The notes beneath the pieces were generated by a model, which saw only the letters and a list, made by a program, of their open reading frames with translations, was not told where the DNA came from and searched no databases. A program made the position numbers and the translations under genes. Shown here piece after piece: positions 29,859 to 40,171 of a stretch of 64,000 bases of DNA (positions are counted from its first letter, which is position 1; each line of letters opens with the position of its first letter). Origin of the DNA: Kitasatospora sp. MAA19 (GTDB lineage: Bacteria > Actinomycetota > Actinomycetes > Streptomycetales > Streptomycetaceae); the NCBI RefSeq assembly GCF_029894125.1, contig NZ_JARXYZ010000007.1:186001-250000 (forward strand), in the 5' to 3' direction.

Positions 29859-31949
29859 TCAGGCCGCCTTTCGCATCGTCGAGGGTCGGTTCTCGCGGAC
29901 GAGCGAGGCGACGCCCTCGGGGCGCAGCTCGTCCAGGCTGACGGCGGTGCCGCCGAGCAGTCCGGCCAGGGTACGGGCCAGGCCGAGACGGACCGGGCCG
30001 GACTCGCAGTCCAGCACCACGCTCGCCGTGCCCTGCGCCGCGAACAGCCCGGCCGCGCGCTGGGATCGGGCGAGCGCGTCACGCCCGCCGGTGGCCCGGC
30101 CGTCGGTCACCACGACCAGCAGCGGGCGGCGGCTCGGGTCGCGCAGCCGCTCGACCCGCAGCACCTCGTGCGCGCGCAGCAGCCCGGCGGCCAGCGGGGT
30201 CCGCCCACCGGTGGGCAGCGACTCCAGCCGGGCCGCGCCGACCTCCACGGACGAGGTCGGCGGCAGCGCCAGTTCGGCGTCCGCGCCCCGGAAGGTGATC
30301 ATGCCGATCTTGTCGCGCCGCTGGTAGGCGTCCATCAGCAGCGACAGCACGGCGCCCTTGACGGCGGTCATCCGCTGCCGGGCGGCCATCGAGCCGGAGG
30401 CGTCGACGACGAACAGCACCAGGTTGGACTCCCGCCCCTGGCGGACCTGTTCGCGGAAGTCGTCCTTGTGCAGCACCAGCGCCCGGCCGGTCCGCCCGCG
30501 CGCCGCCTGGTGCGGTGCGGCGGCCTGCAGGGTGGCGGTCAGGTGCAGCCGGCTGAGCGTGCCCTGCGGGCGCCGGGCGCGCACGGTGTGCCCGCCGGAG
30601 GTCTCGGCGGGGGAGCGGCGGCCCTGGGCGCCGTGGCCGGTGCCCTGCACGGTGAACAACCTGGTCCGGTACGGATCGCCGGCCGCGACCGGCGCCGACT
30701 CCCGGGCAGGGGCGGGGTGTTGGGCCGGTACGGGCTGCTGGGCCGGCTGCTCGGTGTCGGTGGCGGCGGACGCCTCCGGCCCGGCGTCCGAGGGCTCGGG
30801 GGCCCCGCCGCCGTCCGGGCCGCCGCCGGGGCCGCCGTCCGGGCCGGAACCGTCGTCCTCGGGCCCGTCGCCGTCGCCCTCGGTCTGACCCTCGCCGCCG
30901 CCCTCGCCCTCGGGCTCGCCCGCGTCGTCCGCCGGCTGCGCGTGCTCCTCCAGCGTCCGGTCCAGCTGTTCCTCGTCCAGCCCCGGCGCGTCGAAGGGGT
31001 TGCGGCGCCGCCGGTGCGGCAGCGCCAGCCGGGCGGCCTTGCGGACGTCCTCCTCCAGCACCTCGGTCCGCCCGTCCCAGGCGGCGAGCGCGACGGCGGT
31101 GCGGGCCATCACGATGTCGGCGCGCAGTCCGTCCACCTCGAACGCGGCGCACACCGCAGTGATCTGACGCAGCGCCACATCATTCAGCTCCACCTTGGGC
31201 AGCAACTCCCGGGCGGCGGTGATGCGTTCGGCGAGCGCCCGCTCGTCCTCGGCGAACCGCGCGGCGAAGCCGGCCGGGTCGGCGTCGTAGGCGAGCCGGC
31301 GGCGGACCACCTCGGCGCGCTCGACCGGGTCCCGGGTGGCGGCGATCTCGACGGTCAGGCCGAACCGGTCGAGCAGCTGCGGCCGCAGCTCGCCCTCCTC
31401 CGGGTTCATGGTGCCGACCAGCAGGAAGCGGGCCGCGTGCCGCACCGACACGCCCTCGCGCTCGACGTAGGAGCGGCCCATCGCGGCGGCGTCCAGCAGC
31501 AGGTCCACCACGTGGTCCTGGAGCAGGTTCACCTCGTCGATGTAGAGCACGCCGCGGTGCGCCTTGGCGAGCAGCCCCGGCTCGTACGCCTTGACGCCCT
31601 CGGCCAGCGCCCGCTCCAGGTCGAGCGAGCCGACGATCCGGTCCTCGGCCACGCCGACCGGCAACTCGACCAGCTCGGACGGTCGTCGGTGCGAGCCGGC
31701 GTCGAGGTGCGGGCCGTCCGGGCACTGCGGGTCCGGAGCCGACGGGTCGCAGGCGAAGCGGCAGCCGTCGACGGCCGCGAGGGACGGCAGCAGGCCGGCC
31801 AGCGCGCGCACCATGGTCGACTTCGCGGTGCCCTTCTCCCCGCGCACCAGCACGCCGCCCACGGCCGGGGAGACCGCGTTGAGCAGCAGCCCGAGTCGTA
31901 GGTCGGCCATGCCGACGATCGCGGTGAACGGATAGCGGACGTCACTCAT
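29859..31949 (-). CDS. ChlD/BchD-like AAA-VWA subunit, putative cobaltochelatase component
   Basis: A 696-residue protein with an N-terminal AAA+ ATPase (Walker [10 protein letters not shown] at 37-45; [10 protein letters not shown] as Walker B) resembling magnesium-chelatase subunit I. A Pro/Glu/Asp/Gly-rich linker of about 120 residues follows, then a C-terminal von Willebrand A domain with the MIDAS motif DASGS and the later TDGRATGG. In actinobacteria such fused I/D proteins are thought to partner CobN in cobalt insertion; CobN itself is not in this window. The ATG overlaps the cobQ stop (ATGA). Confidence 0.88.
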   Translation of the reverse strand: MSDVRYPFTAIVGMADLRLGLLLNAVSPAVGGVLVRGEKGTAKSTMVRALAGLLPSLAAVDGCRFACDPSAPDPQCPDGPHLDAGSHRRPSELVELPVGVAEDRIVGSLDLERALAEGVKAYEPGLLAKAHRGVLYIDEVNLLQDHVVDLLLDAAAMGRSYVEREGVSVRHAARFLLVGTMNPEEGELRPQLLDRFGLTVEIAATRDPVERAEVVRRRLAYDADPAGFAARFAEDERALAERITAARELLPKVELNDVALRQITAVCAAFEVDGLRADIVMARTAVALAAWDGRTEVLEEDVRKAARLALPHRRRRNPFDAPGLDEEQLDRTLEEHAQPADDAGEPEGEGGGEGQTEGDGDGPEDDGSGPDGGPGGGPDGGGAPEPSDAGPEASAATDTEQPAQQPVPAQHPAPARESAPVAAGDPYRTRLFTVQGTGHGAQGRRSPAETSGGHTVRARRPQGTLSRLHLTATLQAAAPHQAARGRTGRALVLHKDDFREQVRQGRESNLVLFVVDASGSMAARQRMTAVKGAVLSLLMDAYQRRDKIGMITFRGADAELALPPTSSVEVGAARLESLPTGGRTPLAAGLLRAHEVLRVERLRDPSRRPLLVVVTDGRATGGRDALARSQRAAGLFAAQGTASVVLDCESGPVRLGLARTLAGLLGGTAVSLDELRPEGVASLVRENRPSTMRKAA

Positions 31950-33460
31950 GCATACTCCCCAGGTGCCCCGGGCGCCAGGAACGGCAGCGATCCGGCCGCC
32001 GGCACCCCGCCCTCGATCAGCTTCCACAGCGCGTCGGTGTCCGCGTGCTCCTCGATCAGGTCGCCCAGCCGGTCCAGCCGGGCCTCGCGCGCCTCGGCGA
32101 ACGAGGTGTCCGGCGCCGGCACGAACGCCCGGCCCGCCAACTCGGCGACCTCGCGCAGGAGTTCACGGCGGAACCCGTCGTTCTCCAGCGCGCCGTGCCA
32201 GGTCGTGCCCCACACCGAGCCCACCCGGCAGCCGTCCAGGAAGGGTTGGCCCCCCTCGACCGCCACCACCCCGTGGTGGATCTCGTACCCCACGACCCGC
32301 TGCCCGTACGCCTCGCCGACCGGCCGCGCCAGCACCTTCTCGGCGCCGAACCGCACGTTCGTCGGCAGCAGTCCCAGGCCCTCGACGGAGCCGGCCTTGG
32401 ACTCCACCTCGTCCTCGATCGAGCGGGCCAGCATCTGGTAGCCGCCGCACACCCCGAGGATCGGCAGCCCGGCCGCCGCCCGCGCCCTCAGCGCCGGTTC
32501 CAGGCCGCGCTCGCGCAGCCAGGCCAGGTCGGCCACGGTGGCCCGGGTGCCGGGCAGCACCACCAGGTCGGCGTCGGCCAACTCCTCCGGCCGGGTCGCC
32601 CAGCGCACCAGCACGCCCGGCTCCTGCGCCAGCGCGTCCAGGTCGGTGAAGTTCGACAGCCGGGGGAAGCGCACCACGGCCACCCGCAGCACGTCCGCGC
32701 CCAGCGGCCCGCGCCCTTCGGTGCGGTCCACCACGGTCGTCAGATCGAGCGAGTCCTCGGCGTCCAGCCACAGGCCCGGCAGCATCGGCAGCGTGCCCAG
32801 CACCGGGCGGCCGGTCAGCCCGTGCAGCATCTCCAGGCCGGGCGCCAGCAGCCGGGCGTCGCCGCGGAACTTGTTGACGAACCAGCCCGCCACATGCCGC
32901 TGGTCCTCCGCCGACAGCAGCGCCAGCGTCCCGTACATCGCGGCGAAGACGCCGCCGCGGTCGATGTCCCCGACCACCACCACCGGCAGCCCGGCGGCTG
33001 TGGCCAGGCCCATGTTGGCGATGTCCCGGTCCCGCAGGTTGATCTCGGCGGGTGAGCCGGCGCCCTCGCACACCACCACGTCGTAGCGGCTGCGCAGATC
33101 CGCCAGGCACTCCAGCGCCCGCTCCAGCAGGACGGGCTTGCGCTCGCGGTAGTCCAGCGCGCCCACCTCGGCGACCGGCCGACCCAGCAGCACCACTTGG
33201 CTGCGGCCGTCCGCGCCCGGCTTCAGCAGCACCGGGTTCATCGCCGCCTCCGGCTCCACCCGGGCCGCCTGCGCCTGCATCGCCTGCGCCCGGCCGATCT
33301 CGGCGCCGTCGGCGGTGACGAAGGAGTTCAGCGACATGTTCTGCGCCTTGAACGGCGCGACCGAGACCCCCTGACGGGCCAACCAGCGGCAGATGCCCGC
33401 GGTCACCACGCTCTTGCCCGCGTCCGAGGTCGTCCCGGCGACCAGCAGCGCGTTGCTCAT
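31946..33460 (-). CDS. cobQ: cobyric acid synthase
   Basis: A 504-residue enzyme that amidates the b, d, e and g side chains of adenosylcobyrinate diamide. N-terminal [19 protein letters not shown] and [14 protein letters not shown] are the diagnostic CobQ/BioD-like ATP site and substrate segment, with [14 protein letters not shown] in the core. The glutaminase domain carries the Cys in [12 protein letters not shown]. It is coupled to cobD upstream and to the chelatase gene downstream by ATGA overlaps. Confidence 0.96.
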   Translation of the reverse strand: MSNALLVAGTTSDAGKSVVTAGICRWLARQGVSVAPFKAQNMSLNSFVTADGAEIGRAQAMQAQAARVEPEAAMNPVLLKPGADGRSQVVLLGRPVAEVGALDYRERKPVLLERALECLADLRSRYDVVVCEGAGSPAEINLRDRDIANMGLATAAGLPVVVVGDIDRGGVFAAMYGTLALLSAEDQRHVAGWFVNKFRGDARLLAPGLEMLHGLTGRPVLGTLPMLPGLWLDAEDSLDLTTVVDRTEGRGPLGADVLRVAVVRFPRLSNFTDLDALAQEPGVLVRWATRPEELADADLVVLPGTRATVADLAWLRERGLEPALRARAAAGLPILGVCGGYQMLARSIEDEVESKAGSVEGLGLLPTNVRFGAEKVLARPVGEAYGQRVVGYEIHHGVVAVEGGQPFLDGCRVGSVWGTTWHGALENDGFRRELLREVAELAGRAFVPAPDTSFAEAREARLDRLGDLIEEHADTDALWKLIEGGVPAAGSLPFLAPGAPGEYA

Positions 33461-34446
33461 GCCGTGCCCCTCCTTCTCGAAGCCGTCCGTGGCCTCGAAG
33501 CCGCCAACGACCGGATCGCCAGATGCCCCGCGACCGTCGTACCCAGGGCCAGCACGCCCACCCGCCGGGAGAGCGCGCAGGCCCGCTCGATGTCGTCCAC
33601 CGTCACCGGCCGCAGCTCCGCGCCCAGCACCGGCCGGTGCTCCACCCGCTCGCCGTACCGCAGGGTCCCGCCCAGCCGGACGCCCACCGCTCCCGCGAAG
33701 GCCGCCTCCGCCTGGCCCGCGTTCGGGCTCGGATGCGCCGAGCCGTCCCGCCGCCAGACCCGCCAGGCCGTCCGCGGCTCCGGCGCGGCGGCCACCGTCA
33801 GCAGCGCCGTCAGCCGGGCGCCCGGCCAGCCCGCCAGGTCGTCCAGCCGGGCCGACGCCCAGCCGAACCGGGCGTACCGGGGCGAGCGGTGGCCCACCAT
33901 CGCGTCCAGGGTGTTCACCGCGCGGAACGCCAGCAGCCCCGGCGTGCCCGCCAGCGCGCCCCAGGCCAGTGCGTTCACCACGGCGTCCGCCGTGTTCTCC
34001 GCCACCGACTCGACCACCGCCCGGGCGATCTGCGGCCCGTCCAGCGCGCTCGGATCCCGCCCGCACAGGTGCGGCAGCCGCTCCCGCGCGGCCGCCAGGT
34101 CGCCCGCGGCGAGCGAACGGCCGATGGTGCGCGCCTCCCTGGTCAGCGAGGTGCCGCCGAGCACCGTCCAGGTCGCGGCGGCCGCCAACGCGGCCCGGCC
34201 CAGTGGACGCCGGCCCACCGTACGGTCCAGGGCCACCGCGCCGGCCGTGACCGCGCCCACGCACACCGCCGTGTACCCGGCGCCGGTCACCCGGTCGTCC
34301 CGCCACACCCGGCGCTCCAGCCGGGTCGCCGCAGCGCCGAAGGCGGCCACCGGGTGGCCGCGCCGGGGATCGCCGAAGCGGGTGTCGGCGGCGTAGCCCG
34401 CGACGGCGCCCAACGCGAACGCGGCGGCGCGGGTCAGCGGGCGCAC
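33457..34446 (-). CDS. cobD: adenosylcobinamide-phosphate synthase (CobD/CbiB)
   Basis: A 329-residue membrane protein that attaches aminopropanol phosphate to cobyric acid. The family stretch [27 protein letters not shown] and [15 protein letters not shown] are unmistakable, and [16 protein letters not shown] is the conserved substrate loop. The GTG at 34446 gives the usual length. As the first gene of the operon it lies 124 bases downstream of the cobalamin riboswitch. It overlaps cobQ by 4 bases. Confidence 0.95.
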   Translation of the reverse strand: MRPLTRAAAFALGAVAGYAADTRFGDPRRGHPVAAFGAAATRLERRVWRDDRVTGAGYTAVCVGAVTAGAVALDRTVGRRPLGRAALAAAATWTVLGGTSLTREARTIGRSLAAGDLAAARERLPHLCGRDPSALDGPQIARAVVESVAENTADAVVNALAWGALAGTPGLLAFRAVNTLDAMVGHRSPRYARFGWASARLDDLAGWPGARLTALLTVAAAPEPRTAWRVWRRDGSAHPSPNAGQAEAAFAGAVGVRLGGTLRYGERVEHRPVLGAELRPVTVDDIERACALSRRVGVLALGTTVAGHLAIRSLAASRPRTASRRRGTA

Positions 34447-34569
34447 GACGGGTGCGAAAGTATCGGCAGGCGCGACAGGTTCGGCGGAAGGCCGCGTGGG
34501 GTCCGGCGGGGCGGGGCAGCCTGCATCGCGTGCGTGTCCTCACTCAGGGTCCGCGCCCTGGATCGACGT

Positions 34570-34735
34570 AGCGGGGGGCGAGAGTCTCCTGGCTTCCGGG
34601 TCGAACGCACCCCCGGGCCTTCCAGCGGCTTCTGACGGCCCGCCGTGGCAAAAATCCGAGCGTGCTCCCCGGTGACAGTGGCGGGACCGCGCCGGACTCG
34701 CACCGGCTTCCTCTGCATGCCTCCGTTTGGCCCCA
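34570..34735 (-). ncRNA. cobalamin riboswitch controlling cobD-cobQ-chelatase-cobO-cobB
   Basis: Read on the minus strand, the conserved AGAGGAAGCCGGTGCGAG starts near 34715 and continues as TCCGGCGCGGTCCCGCCACTGT. A GGGGAGC segment follows, then the B12-box GGAAGCCAGGAGACTC at 34597-34582. These are the core elements of the AdoCbl-class riboswitch in their usual order and spacing. It ends about 125 bases before the cobD start. Cobalamin binding is expected to lower expression of the operon; whether by termination or by masking the start is not clear from the sequence. Confidence 0.95.
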
Positions 34736-35105
34736 GGATCCCATCACGCGGCCGAACCGGGCGTCAACCGAGGTTACGGAGGGGTTGGTCACACGCGCCC
34801 CGTCGCTACCTCCGATCAGGCCGCCCGCAGGGGCATGACCCCCTGGGCGATCGTCCAGCGGCCCGAAGGGGCCTCCGGGGCCGCTTCGGGCGTTCGGCGG
34901 CTGGGGTCCGTCACGCCCCGCCCCTACCGTTCGTTCCCGTGCGACGCAGACAGCCCCCCCGCCGGATCGGCACCCGCTTCCCCGTCCCGTTCCCGCCCGC
35001 ACCGCCGTAACCCGGACGGCCCAGTCCGGTGGCCGCCCGCGAGGCCCCTCGATGAACTGGTGTACGAACACCGTCCGGTCCGAGACCAGCAGAGCGGGGA
35101 GCGAT
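34736..35105. other. gene-free stretch between the riboswitch and the hydrolase gene
   Basis: About 370 bases with no credible gene on either strand. It must hold the promoter of the riboswitch transcript (minus) and of the hydrolase (plus). Several GC-rich imperfect repeats around 34855-34895 (gcccgaaggggcctccggggcc) could fold, but I see nothing specific. Confidence 0.5.
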
Positions 35106-36218
35106 ATGCGTTGGGGAACCGCGGCCGCCGTGGCGGCCGCCGCCGTCGGCGCCGGGGCCGCCGTCCTGGTGATAGGCCGCCGGGCCTCCGAACGGATGGT
35201 CCACCCGGCGAGCGCCGTCCAGGAGTCCGGCCCGGTCCGCGTGCAGAGCCTCGCCGCCGGCCGGGTCACCTTCACCCGCAGCCCCGAGAGCCTGCGCCCC
35301 GGCCGCTGGGCCGTCGAATGGGACGAGCACGGCCACGCCGTCGTCGAGGACGTCCTGCACAGCGACGAGCACGGTGTCACCCGCCGCCTGGTCCGCGCCG
35401 ACCGGGGCGCCCTCGTCCCCGGCACCGAGGTCCGCTTCACCCCCCGCGTCCATCTCGGCGACCCCACCGAGGCGCTCGGCCTCCCGTTCACCGACACCGC
35501 CGCCGACGGCGAACTCGGCGCCCTCCCCGCCTGGCGCCTGGACGGCAAGCGCGGTGTCTGGGTGATCCTGATCCACGGCCCCGGTGCCGACCGCCGGCAG
35601 ACCCTCCCGGTCCTCCCCGTCCTGGACCGTCTCGGGCTTCCCGTCCTCGCCGTCACCTACCGCGGCGACCAGGGCGCCCCCGCCTCTCCGGACGGGCTCG
35701 GCCACTTCGGCGAGACCGAGTGGCGCGACGTCGAGTCGGCGGTCCGGCTCGCGCTCGACAGCGGCGCCGGCCGGGTCATCCTGTACGGCTGGTCCCTCGG
35801 CGCGACCATGGCCCTCCAGACCGCCGCCCGCTCCGCCTGGGCCCACGCCGTCAGCGGCCTGGTGCTGGACTCGCCGGTCCTCGACCTGCCCGCCACCGCC
35901 CGCCGCGGCGCCGCCCGGGCCGGCTACACCGGCGCCGCCGCCGCACTCGGCGTCCTCGCCGCCGAGGGCCGCACCGGCGTCGACCTCGCCGACTTCTCCC
36001 GCATCGCCGCAGGCGCCGACCTGCGCGTGCCCACCCTCCTCCTGCACAGCCCGGACGACGAGCTCGCCCCCTACGGCGCCGCGGAGCGCCTCGCCGCCGC
36101 CCGCCCCGGCGTGGTCAGCCTCCAGCCCTTCCCCGGTGCCGGCCACGCCACCCTGTGGAACTCCGCCCCCACCCGCTACACCGAACTCCTCCGCCGCTGG
36201 CTCACCCCCTTGCTCTGA
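35106..36218 (+). CDS. membrane-anchored alpha/beta hydrolase
   Basis: A 370-residue protein with one N-terminal transmembrane segment (AAAVAAAAVGAGAAVLVIG, residues 5-24). Its alpha/beta hydrolase domain starts near residue 160: VWVILIHGPGADRRQ is the oxyanion loop, GWSLGA the nucleophile elbow with the catalytic Ser, LLLHSPDDELAPYG the acid, and GAGHATLWN carries the catalytic His. The preceding 130 residues form an extra beta-rich domain. ATG 35106 follows GGGGAGCGAT. The substrate is unknown. It stands alone, divergent from the cobalamin operon. Confidence 0.82.
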   Translation: MRWGTAAAVAAAAVGAGAAVLVIGRRASERMVHPASAVQESGPVRVQSLAAGRVTFTRSPESLRPGRWAVEWDEHGHAVVEDVLHSDEHGVTRRLVRADRGALVPGTEVRFTPRVHLGDPTEALGLPFTDTAADGELGALPAWRLDGKRGVWVILIHGPGADRRQTLPVLPVLDRLGLPVLAVTYRGDQGAPASPDGLGHFGETEWRDVESAVRLALDSGAGRVILYGWSLGATMALQTAARSAWAHAVSGLVLDSPVLDLPATARRGAARAGYTGAAAALGVLAAEGRTGVDLADFSRIAAGADLRVPTLLLHSPDDELAPYGAAERLAAARPGVVSLQPFPGAGHATLWNSAPTRYTELLRRWLTPLL

Positions 36219-36484
36219 TTCCGCCCCCCCGCGAGTCGGCACCCGTTTCGGGATGCCGGGTACGGCCTCTCCACCCACCCGATGCGCACGCAACGTGACC
36301 GCGTGAACGGGTAGCGCGACCGGCGTTCCGGGCGTCCGGCCGTCCTGACATGACCCCGCCACCTGTTTCCGGCCAGGCGGTTTGCCTCTGTTGCCCGATC
36401 TTGGGGAGGTGCCGTCGACGGCAGCCCGTCCGTACGGCCAAGCGGATGTGACAGAAGGCCGGTACAAGGGGAAGACTGCTCGAC

Positions 36485-37984
36485 GTGACGTCTCGGAATC
36501 CGCGCGACCGTGATGCCCCGCTCCCGCCGACGATCGGTACCGGTGCGACGGTGACCCGTCTCCCTGGTACAGCCCATCGACCCGCCGCAGGCAGGCCGGG
36601 CGGGGCCGGGGTACCCCGCCGACGAGGGCCCGCTCCGGCGCCCGGTCGAGGGCGGGTTCCCATGCCGGACGGCTTCCCGGCGCCTGCCGAGCTGGCACCG
36701 CTGGCCCGCCGGATGCTGGTGGACGCCGTCCGGATCGCCCGCTGGGCCGGGGAACTGGAGGAGGTCGACAAGCGGGGCGAGCTGCTGCCGGAGGACGCCC
36801 GTGCGGCGGGCCGGGCGCTGGCCATGACGGTCGCCGCCGCCGCCAAGGCGTGGGGGCAGGCACTGCTGGTCGGCCTGGTCGAGGCCCGGGACGGGGGTGC
36901 CGGCCCGGGTTGGCGCCTGCACGCCTGGGAGCACGACGACGAGGCCGTGATCCGCGGCTGGTCGGCGCTGTTCGACGCCTGGACGCTGCTGGCCCCGGTG
37001 CCGCCCGCCGCCCTGCGCGGCGTGTTCGCGGTGCTGGCCGGGCAGGCGGTGGACCAGGTGCCGCAGCTGCTGTCCTTCCTGCACCTGGTGGCCGGCCCGG
37101 TCTCGGACAACGAACTGCTGGAGCTGCTGCGCCGAGGCCTGGACGAGCGCCGGGTGGGCGGCGCCGACGGTTCGGGCCTGTCGCCCGTGCCGCACGCCGC
37201 CTCGGCGGTGTCGGCGGTCCGCGGGACCTGCCGCGAGCCGCAGATCGACACCCCGCCCTCGCCCTCGGACGTGGCCGCCGTCCTGGACTGGATGCTGGAC
37301 GGCCTGGCGGCCGTCGGCGCGGTGGTGCGCAGGAACGACGCCGCCGAGCTGTCGCCGCTGGGCCACTGGGCGGTCCGCGCGAAGCTTGAGGAGATCTGCA
37401 CGGTCGCGCAGACCGCGGCCGGCCACATCGAGCAGAGCGCCTTCGAGCTGCTGAACGCCTGCGCGGACTACTCGCCGGGCCCGGCCCGGGCCGAGTTCCG
37501 CGCCTGGGTGGCGGCCCGCCCGGCGGACCGGGCGGTCGCGGAGCTGCTGGACGCGGCCCAGGGGGACGACGCGCTGGTGCGCGGACTGGCCTTCGAGGCG
37601 CTGCGGGTGGCCGGCGGCCCGGCGGAGCAGGCGGTGCGGGCGGCGGTGGACGAGCCGGTGCTGCGCCCGTACGCGCTGCTGTGGCTGGCGGAGCGCTCGG
37701 ACGAGGGCGTCTCCCCGGCGGATGTGCTGGGCGCGGAGGACGCGGCCTGGCTGTGGGTGGACACCGCGGCCGCGGTGCTGGACCACGGGGAGACCGAGCT
37801 GTTGGTGGGCCACGTCGAGGGCGCCTCGGCCGGTGATCCGGTGCGGCTGTTCGCCCGGGCCCGGCAGTCGGGGCACCCGCGGGCGGCCTCGGTGCTGACG
37901 GCGGTCTCGGGCGTGCACCCGGATCCGGGCGTGGCGCGGGCGGCCCGCCGTTCGGCGTTCAGCGTCCACACCGGCGGCGCGTAG
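36485..37984 (+). CDS. hypothetical helical-repeat protein (499 aa)
   Basis: I do not recognise a named domain. The first 60 residues are disordered and Arg/Pro/Gly rich. The rest is alpha-helical with amphipathic pairs such as LAPLARRMLVDAVRIARWAGELEEVDK and LVRGLAFEALRVAGGPAEQAVRAAVDEPVLRPYALLWLAE, resembling HEAT/ARM-type repeats. There is no signal peptide or membrane segment. GTG 36485 is used because an AAGGGGAAG lies upstream; an ATG at 36662 after the disordered part is an alternative. It is convergent with pssA across a strong terminator. Confidence 0.7.
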   Translation: MTSRNPRDRDAPLPPTIGTGATVTRLPGTAHRPAAGRPGGAGVPRRRGPAPAPGRGRVPMPDGFPAPAELAPLARRMLVDAVRIARWAGELEEVDKRGELLPEDARAAGRALAMTVAAAAKAWGQALLVGLVEARDGGAGPGWRLHAWEHDDEAVIRGWSALFDAWTLLAPVPPAALRGVFAVLAGQAVDQVPQLLSFLHLVAGPVSDNELLELLRRGLDERRVGGADGSGLSPVPHAASAVSAVRGTCREPQIDTPPSPSDVAAVLDWMLDGLAAVGAVVRRNDAAELSPLGHWAVRAKLEEICTVAQTAAGHIEQSAFELLNACADYSPGPARAEFRAWVAARPADRAVAELLDAAQGDDALVRGLAFEALRVAGGPAEQAVRAAVDEPVLRPYALLWLAERSDEGVSPADVLGAEDAAWLWVDTAAAVLDHGETELLVGHVEGASAGDPVRLFARARQSGHPRAASVLTAVSGVHPDPGVARAARRSAFSVHTGGA

Positions 37985-38006
37985 GCCCTAGCCGCCCAGG
38001 AACGCG

Positions 38007-38044
38007 GGAAGGGCCCGGATCCGCTACCGGATCCGGGCCCTTCC
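38007..38044. terminator. bidirectional terminator hairpin
   Basis: A perfect 17-bp stem (ggaagggcccggatccg and its complement) with loop CTAC, between the convergent genes ending at 37984 and 38081. Confidence 0.9.
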
Positions 38045-38080
38045 TCATGCGCTGTGCGATTCCGTACGGCTGGCAACGGC

Positions 38081-38953
38081 TCAGCCGAGGCGGGACTCCG
38101 CCCGCCGGGCGCGGACGTCGCCGACCTTCTGCCCGACCTTGCGCCGGATGACCAGCAGCGGGGCCATCGCGGCGAGCGTGATCTGGGCGACGGCGCCGAC
38201 GTGCATCAGGGCGTCGCCGCCGGGCAGACCGGTGGCCCAGGCGGCCAGGCAGCCGATCGAGACGACGATCCAGCAGAGCGTCGCGGTGGCCAGCAGCCCC
38301 TGCGGCTTGGGGTACTCGATCCGGCTGACCATGAGGTACGCGGCGCCGAAGATGGCGACCAGACCGGGCAGGAACGGCGGGTCGAGCAGCACGATGGCGA
38401 TGACCGTCATCGCGCCCATCGGGCAGGGCATGCCCTGGAACACCCCGGGCCGCATCTTGACGGCCGAGAAGCGGGCCAGCCGCAGGACGACCGCGAGCAG
38501 CACGGTCAGCGCGATGACCGCCGAGAGCTTGGTGTTGGAGCCCTGGGAGACCATGCCCCAGACCGCGACGAAGTAGGCCGGCGCGATGCCGAAGCTGATC
38601 AGGTCGGCCAGGTTGTCGAGTTCCGCTCCGAGGGCGGAGGAGCGGAGCTTGCGCGCCACCAGTCCGTCGAAGAGGTCGCACATCGAGCCGATGAGCAGCA
38701 GCGTGACCGCGGTCGCGGCGCTGTGCCGGTCCGGAGCGACGTCCGGGTTGGTGATGTGCGGGACGAGCACCCCGGTGGTGATCGAGTAGATCGCCAGGAA
38801 GCCGCAGACGGCGTTCCCCAGGGTCAGGAAGTCGGCGGTGGACAGGTGCTGGGGAGAGCGCGGGGCGCGCAGCTCGCGGTCACGTGCCCAGCGGCGGCGG
38901 CGCAGGGCCGTCTCCTCGTCGTCCAGGCCGACGATTGTCTCAGGATCAGTCAC
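38081..38953 (-). CDS. pssA: CDP-diacylglycerol-serine O-phosphatidyltransferase
   Basis: A 290-residue membrane enzyme making phosphatidylserine. The CDP-alcohol phosphatidyltransferase signature DG-x2-AR ... G-x3-D-x3-D is seen as DGLVARKLRSSALGAELDNLAD, with FLTLGNAVCGFLAIYSI before it and several hydrophobic helices after. I take GTG 38953, which overlaps the psd stop codon by 8 bases; a TTG 6 bases upstream is also possible. The product is substrate for the psd product encoded just upstream. Confidence 0.93.
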   Translation of the reverse strand: MTDPETIVGLDDEETALRRRRWARDRELRAPRSPQHLSTADFLTLGNAVCGFLAIYSITTGVLVPHITNPDVAPDRHSAATAVTLLLIGSMCDLFDGLVARKLRSSALGAELDNLADLISFGIAPAYFVAVWGMVSQGSNTKLSAVIALTVLLAVVLRLARFSAVKMRPGVFQGMPCPMGAMTVIAIVLLDPPFLPGLVAIFGAAYLMVSRIEYPKPQGLLATATLCWIVVSIGCLAAWATGLPGGDALMHVGAVAQITLAAMAPLLVIRRKVGQKVGDVRARRAESRLG

Positions 38954-39638
38954 GGTCAAGGCGCGTCACCCCGGCTGTGGTCTTCTGGCCGACCTCGACG
39001 CCGACCTCGACGCCGGCCGGCAGGTAGGTGTCGACCCGGGAGCCGAACCGGATCAGGCCGATCCGGTCGCCCTGCTCGACCTTGGTACCGGCGTCGACGT
39101 ACGGCACGATGCGGCGGGCGACGGCTCCCGCGATCTGCACCATCTCGATGTCGCCGAGCTCGGTGTCGAAGTGCCAGACGACCCGCTCGTTCTGGTCGCT
39201 GTCCTTGTTGAACGCGGGGACGAAGCCGCCCGCGACGTGCTCGACCGAGGTCACCGTGCCGGGCAGTGGCGCGCGGTTGACGTGGACGTTGAGCGGGCTC
39301 ATGAAGATCGCGACCCGGGTGCGGCCGTCCGGCCAGGCGTCGATGCTCTGCACCACGCCGTCGGCGGGGGAGATCACTCTGCCCGTGCCGATCTCACGCT
39401 CGGGGTCGCGGAAGAACCACAGCATGCCCGCGCCGAGCGCACAGGCGGGTACCGCTGCCAGGGCCCACTTGCCGCTGCGCCGGGTGAGGGCGGTGGTCAC
39501 GGCGGCCGTGGCGAGGGTGGGGACGAACCAGGGGGTGGCTCCGCGCGCGATGGTCACGCGGGGTCGCCGACCGGCCGTCGTGGCTGCGAGGGCATCGCGG
39601 TCCGTGACGGAGGTGTGAGGGGACGGGCTGATGGGCAT
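38946..39638 (-). CDS. psd: phosphatidylserine decarboxylase proenzyme
   Basis: A 230-residue short-type (archaeal/actinobacterial) PSD that makes phosphatidylethanolamine. A membrane-proximal N-terminal segment (LATAAVTTALTRRSGKWALAAVPACALGAGML) is followed by ADGVVQSIDAW and FMSPLNVHVNRAPLPGTV. The self-cleavage site RFGSRVDTYLP contains the Gly-Ser bond that yields the pyruvoyl group. ATG 39638 is the only good start. It forms a two-gene operon with pssA. Confidence 0.94.
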   Translation of the reverse strand: MPISPSPHTSVTDRDALAATTAGRRPRVTIARGATPWFVPTLATAAVTTALTRRSGKWALAAVPACALGAGMLWFFRDPEREIGTGRVISPADGVVQSIDAWPDGRTRVAIFMSPLNVHVNRAPLPGTVTSVEHVAGGFVPAFNKDSDQNERVVWHFDTELGDIEMVQIAGAVARRIVPYVDAGTKVEQGDRIGLIRFGSRVDTYLPAGVEVGVEVGQKTTAGVTRLDRD

Positions 39639-40171
39639 CGAAGACCTTTGTCGCGGGGGATCATGGCCGCTGGACGGGGGCCACCGCGGGATCGGGTAAT
39701 AGAGGGACGGCTTGCTGTCCCGGTGGATGCTATCGGGAGCACACGGTGGGTGGGCAACCCGCCTGCTCGTTCAGGTGTCCGGTGGCAGCGCGTATGCGCG
39801 TCCACCGCTACGACCGTAGCTCGACCCGGTCCGGTTCCCAAGGGACCCGACGGGGCTGGTGACACTTGTCTCAACAGGTGTGCCGACGGAACCCGGTGCG
39901 GGGGCAGGGCCGTTCGCGCGCTGCGGAGGGCGGCGGACACGGCCTGCCGAGGGTGTGCGGAAGCGGCCGCAGGGCGTGTCGTCGCAGCTGTACGCCCTGC
40001 GGCCGCTTCCGGAGGGCCGTGCCGGACCCCAGGCGGACCAGGCCGGGGTCGGGTCGGCACGGCAGGCTGCCGGGACGGGCCCGCACGCCCGTCGACCGGC
40101 GGTTCGGAGAGGTCGTCCGGCCGGCCCGGAGCGGTCCTGCGGCCGCTCGTCGAGCCGGGGTGACCTGGTGC
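39639..40171. other. gene-free stretch between psd and the acyl-CoA dehydrogenase gene, with a large hairpin
   Basis: A 533-base interval without a credible gene; frames on both strands lack start signals and known domains. Its main feature is a perfect 19-bp inverted repeat at 39959-39977 and 39992-40010 (left arm ggaagcggccgcagggcgt), with a 14-base loop. The psd promoter should lie in the part next to 39639. The hairpin is 160 bases beyond the stop codon of the acyl-CoA dehydrogenase gene, so it may be the terminator of the ethylmalonyl operon. Confidence 0.6.

Noticed and set aside
39871..40086. Small minus-strand frame over the 19-bp hairpin
   Set aside because: It is formed by the inverted repeat itself, has no ribosome binding site and consists of Arg/Pro-rich sequence typical of random frames at this GC content.
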